Below, in pieces: positions 62,541-64,000 of a stretch of DNA of 64,000 nt. The DNA is taken from assembly GCA_963281255.1 (NCBI GenBank), contig OY725502.1, positions 1,488,001 through 1,552,000 on the forward strand, in the 5' to 3' direction. Positions within the stretch are counted from its first letter, which is position 1. Each line of letters starts with the position of its first letter. This stretch comes from Aphrocallistes beatrix. Lineage: Eukaryota > Porifera > Hexactinellida > Sceptrulophora > Aphrocallistidae. The notes under the pieces are model-generated. The model saw only the letters and a program-made list of their open reading frames with translations, did not search any database and was not told the DNA's origin. Position numbers and translations under genes: made by a program.

Positions 62541-62710
62541 GGATAGTAAAATTAATTGGGACAACCGCTTAGTTAATTGGACAAGTCTCAGGAACGAAAT
62601 GGTTTTTATACATTGAAGCTAATGCCAAATTTCATCGATTCATTGGGGACTCCGCTTAATTGGGACTAAATATACGGGGCCAAAGTGTCCCGATTAAGCG
62701 GAGTCATCTG
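62541..62710. mobile_element. MITE of the ccgcttaat family (copy 2)
   Basis: Same words as the MITE at 31188-31360, in the opposite orientation: gggacaaccgcttagttaat at the left, ggaacgaaatggtttttata inside, and cccgattaagcggagtcatc at the right, with TA following. The left boundary is less clear. Confidence 0.75.
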
Positions 62711-62780
62711 TATTTGGTCTTTGTGACTCATTTGTAAGCAAGGACCAATAGCTATATCGAAAGAACGCAATACAAAATAA

Positions 62781-63446
62781 ATGCTGCATAGTACTACATT
62801 ATATCTCATTGCTGTATGTATGATGGGAGTGCTCCCTGGCATTGAGGCTGAAAGCGGTGCTATTGAATTCTCTTTCTACCCGATTAAAGACGCATTCCTG
62901 TCTGATGAAAACGTTCTTTTCAGATTTACTATTACCAACAACTATACTTATGACATGGTATACTTGCCTTGGAACACTCCGATAGAACCAGATGAACCTT
63001 CTCTCCTAGACCTTACACGGAATGGAACTTTGATTCTCTTCCACTGCCCCATAAATAGTCGCCTCCCCCCCACCCGGCAGGATTACGTGTACCTAGCATC
63101 AGGTGCAAGCATGAGTGCAATCTACAACGTCTCTAATTGCTACACAGTAGATAGGGATGGAAACTACTCAGCCAATGCCAGTATTTCCCTGTGGGGTTGC
63201 CTGTTAGAATCTGGAATTACTAGGAATAATTTTGATCCAGAAGATTCGTGTTATGCAGACCTGTCCGTGCGTGCTATCTCTTTCTGTGTCGTGGAGAGTG
63301 CCGGGGACAGCTGTGACCTGCCAGCAGAAAGAGCTGCTAGCAACGCATTCAACTCAACTCTCAGATGCAGCAGCTCTTCTGTATTCAAGCTGGATACTCT
63401 GGTGCTGTATGCTGCGTTATCATACATTATCTCTCTTCTGCTCTGA
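62781..63446 (+). CDS. Small secreted, probably GPI-anchored protein with an M35-prodomain-like fold
   Basis: A 221-residue single-exon protein. Residues 1-23 form a signal peptide (cleavage likely after GIEA). The C-terminal 16 or so residues (VLYAALSYIISLLL) are hydrophobic with no basic tail, the profile of a GPI-anchor signal; Ser-rich residues just before could accept the anchor. The central part, FRFTITNNYTYDMVYLPWNT, then DYVYLASGASMSAIYNVSNC and DRDGNYSANASI, recalls the beta-sandwich pro-region of deuterolysin (M35) metalloproteases, but no HExxH protease part follows. At least six Cys and several N-x-S/T sites fit an extracellular protein. The function is unknown. A broken paralogue lies at 48252-48950. 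Confidence 0.72.
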   Translation: MLHSTTLYLIAVCMMGVLPGIEAESGAIEFSFYPIKDAFLSDENVLFRFTITNNYTYDMVYLPWNTPIEPDEPSLLDLTRNGTLILFHCPINSRLPPTRQDYVYLASGASMSAIYNVSNCYTVDRDGNYSANASISLWGCLLESGITRNNFDPEDSCYADLSVRAISFCVVESAGDSCDLPAERAASNAFNSTLRCSSSSVFKLDTLVLYAALSYIISLLL

Positions 63447-63674
63447 ACTTCTGTACCAGCATGTGGTAGTGAATGAGTACGAAGTCTCGACACATTTAAT
63501 ATTTGTTTCAAAATTGTATATTTTCACTAAGTACGTATATGTAATATTATTCAAAACATTTTGCAAACAATCTAATAAATTATGATACTATTCGATCCAG
63601 TCCGGTTACAAGACTCCAATGTTTTTAAAACTCAGTTGTATGTACTATCCCTAACACATTGAGTCTACATCCTC
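63447..63674. other. Spacer before the last gene
   Basis: Includes aataaattatg (~63575), a possible polyadenylation signal for the upstream gene. No gene. Confidence 0.4.
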
Positions 63675-64000
63675 ATGTCTAGCACAACCAGAGAGAACTC
63701 AGTCTCGCTCACACACCTGCTACTCTCCACTCTACAGTCTGCCACCTCCGACACAGAACTCACCGCCGCACTCCTCCTCCTGCCTAGCCTCTCCTCCCTC
63801 CTATCAGACACCCACGCAGAGCTCGTATGGAGCTCTCTCCCGCCCGACTATCTGTCTAGACTTGCTGCTTCCGCTCTCTCTGCTGGGACGGACTCGCCCC
63901 TCTACGCTCGTCTCGTCGTCTCGCTGCTCAGCACCATGAGGTCTAGTCCCTCAGTCCTGCACTCGCTCGCCTATCTGCACTACAGCCCCCTCCTCATGGT
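63675..64000 (+). CDS. Start of an unrecognised helical protein, cut by the window edge
   Basis: From ATG 63675 (MSSTTRENSVSLTHLLLSTL) the frame stays open to the last base, about 108 residues. Leu, Ser and Ala dominate (LLLLPSLSSLLSDTHAELVW; YARLVVSLLSTMRSSPS), with the spacing of alpha-helical repeat proteins such as ARM/HEAT-type scaffolds; a neurochondrin-like protein is one possibility. The sharp rise in GC content and C-ending codons, compared with the AT-rich spacer, supports real coding sequence like that of the carrier and ankyrin genes. Identification needs the rest of the gene. Confidence 0.65.
   Translation, partial: MSSTTRENSVSLTHLLLSTLQSATSDTELTAALLLLPSLSSLLSDTHAELVWSSLPPDYLSRLAASALSAGTDSPLYARLVVSLLSTMRSSPSVLHSLAYLHYSPLLM

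Overview
This window is nuclear DNA of an invertebrate animal. Animal-type genes support this: a CYP4-clan P450, an MRP4-like ABC transporter, a mitochondrial carrier of the SLC25A44 type, a CatSper-associated EF-hand protein resembling EFCAB9, coiled-coil/NHL-repeat proteins, polyubiquitin and a Rac-type GTPase remnant. Spliced genes have GT-AG introns, while many others are single uninterrupted reading frames, including one of 6.5 kb and one of 3.9 kb. Intergenic DNA is AT-rich and full of small transposons. Expanded NHL proteins, arginine-type ADP-ribosyltransferases and few introns would fit several lineages (sponges, other early animals, rotifers). I could not identify the species.

Layout. 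0.7-9 kb: a METTL27-like methyltransferase (-) and a giant ankyrin/coiled-coil protein (+). 9-17 kb: minisatellites, a TA-flanked MITE, a DRE-TIM metallolyase-like enzyme with a C-terminal EF-hand (-), and a P450 3'-end pseudogene split by a Tc1/mariner element. 17.6-22.3 kb: a minisatellite, an ankyrin-like/ADP-ribosyltransferase gene, a mariner relic and the intact P450. 22.3-30 kb: repeat-rich, with a ~1 kb foldback element, a three-exon Rac-like pseudogene and several MITEs. 30-36 kb: polyubiquitin with a heat-shock-like promoter, a secreted peroxiredoxin, a three-exon SLC25A44-type carrier and a three-exon HINT gene. 36-48 kb: minus-strand genes for kynurenine aminotransferase, an AADAC/NCEH-like esterase, two NHL proteins, ribose-5-phosphate isomerase, a multi-pass membrane protein and an EFCAB9-like protein. 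48-64 kb: a pseudogene and an intact copy of a small GPI-anchored-like family, an ABCC4-like transporter framed by repeat arrays, a third NHL protein, an integrase relic, a nested mariner, and the start of a gene that runs off the edge.

The genes do not form one pathway. The housekeeping genes sit among lineage-specific families. The most distinctive material is the metallolyase/EF-hand fusion, the small secreted family, the signal-peptide/seven-helix membrane protein, and a dispersed inverted-repeat element. That element has a GC-rich multi-hairpin end and CRE-like palindromes and is present in about ten copies, two arrays of which flank the ABC transporter. Nested insertions (mariner in P450 pseudogene; mariner in the dispersed repeat) allow relative dating of events.
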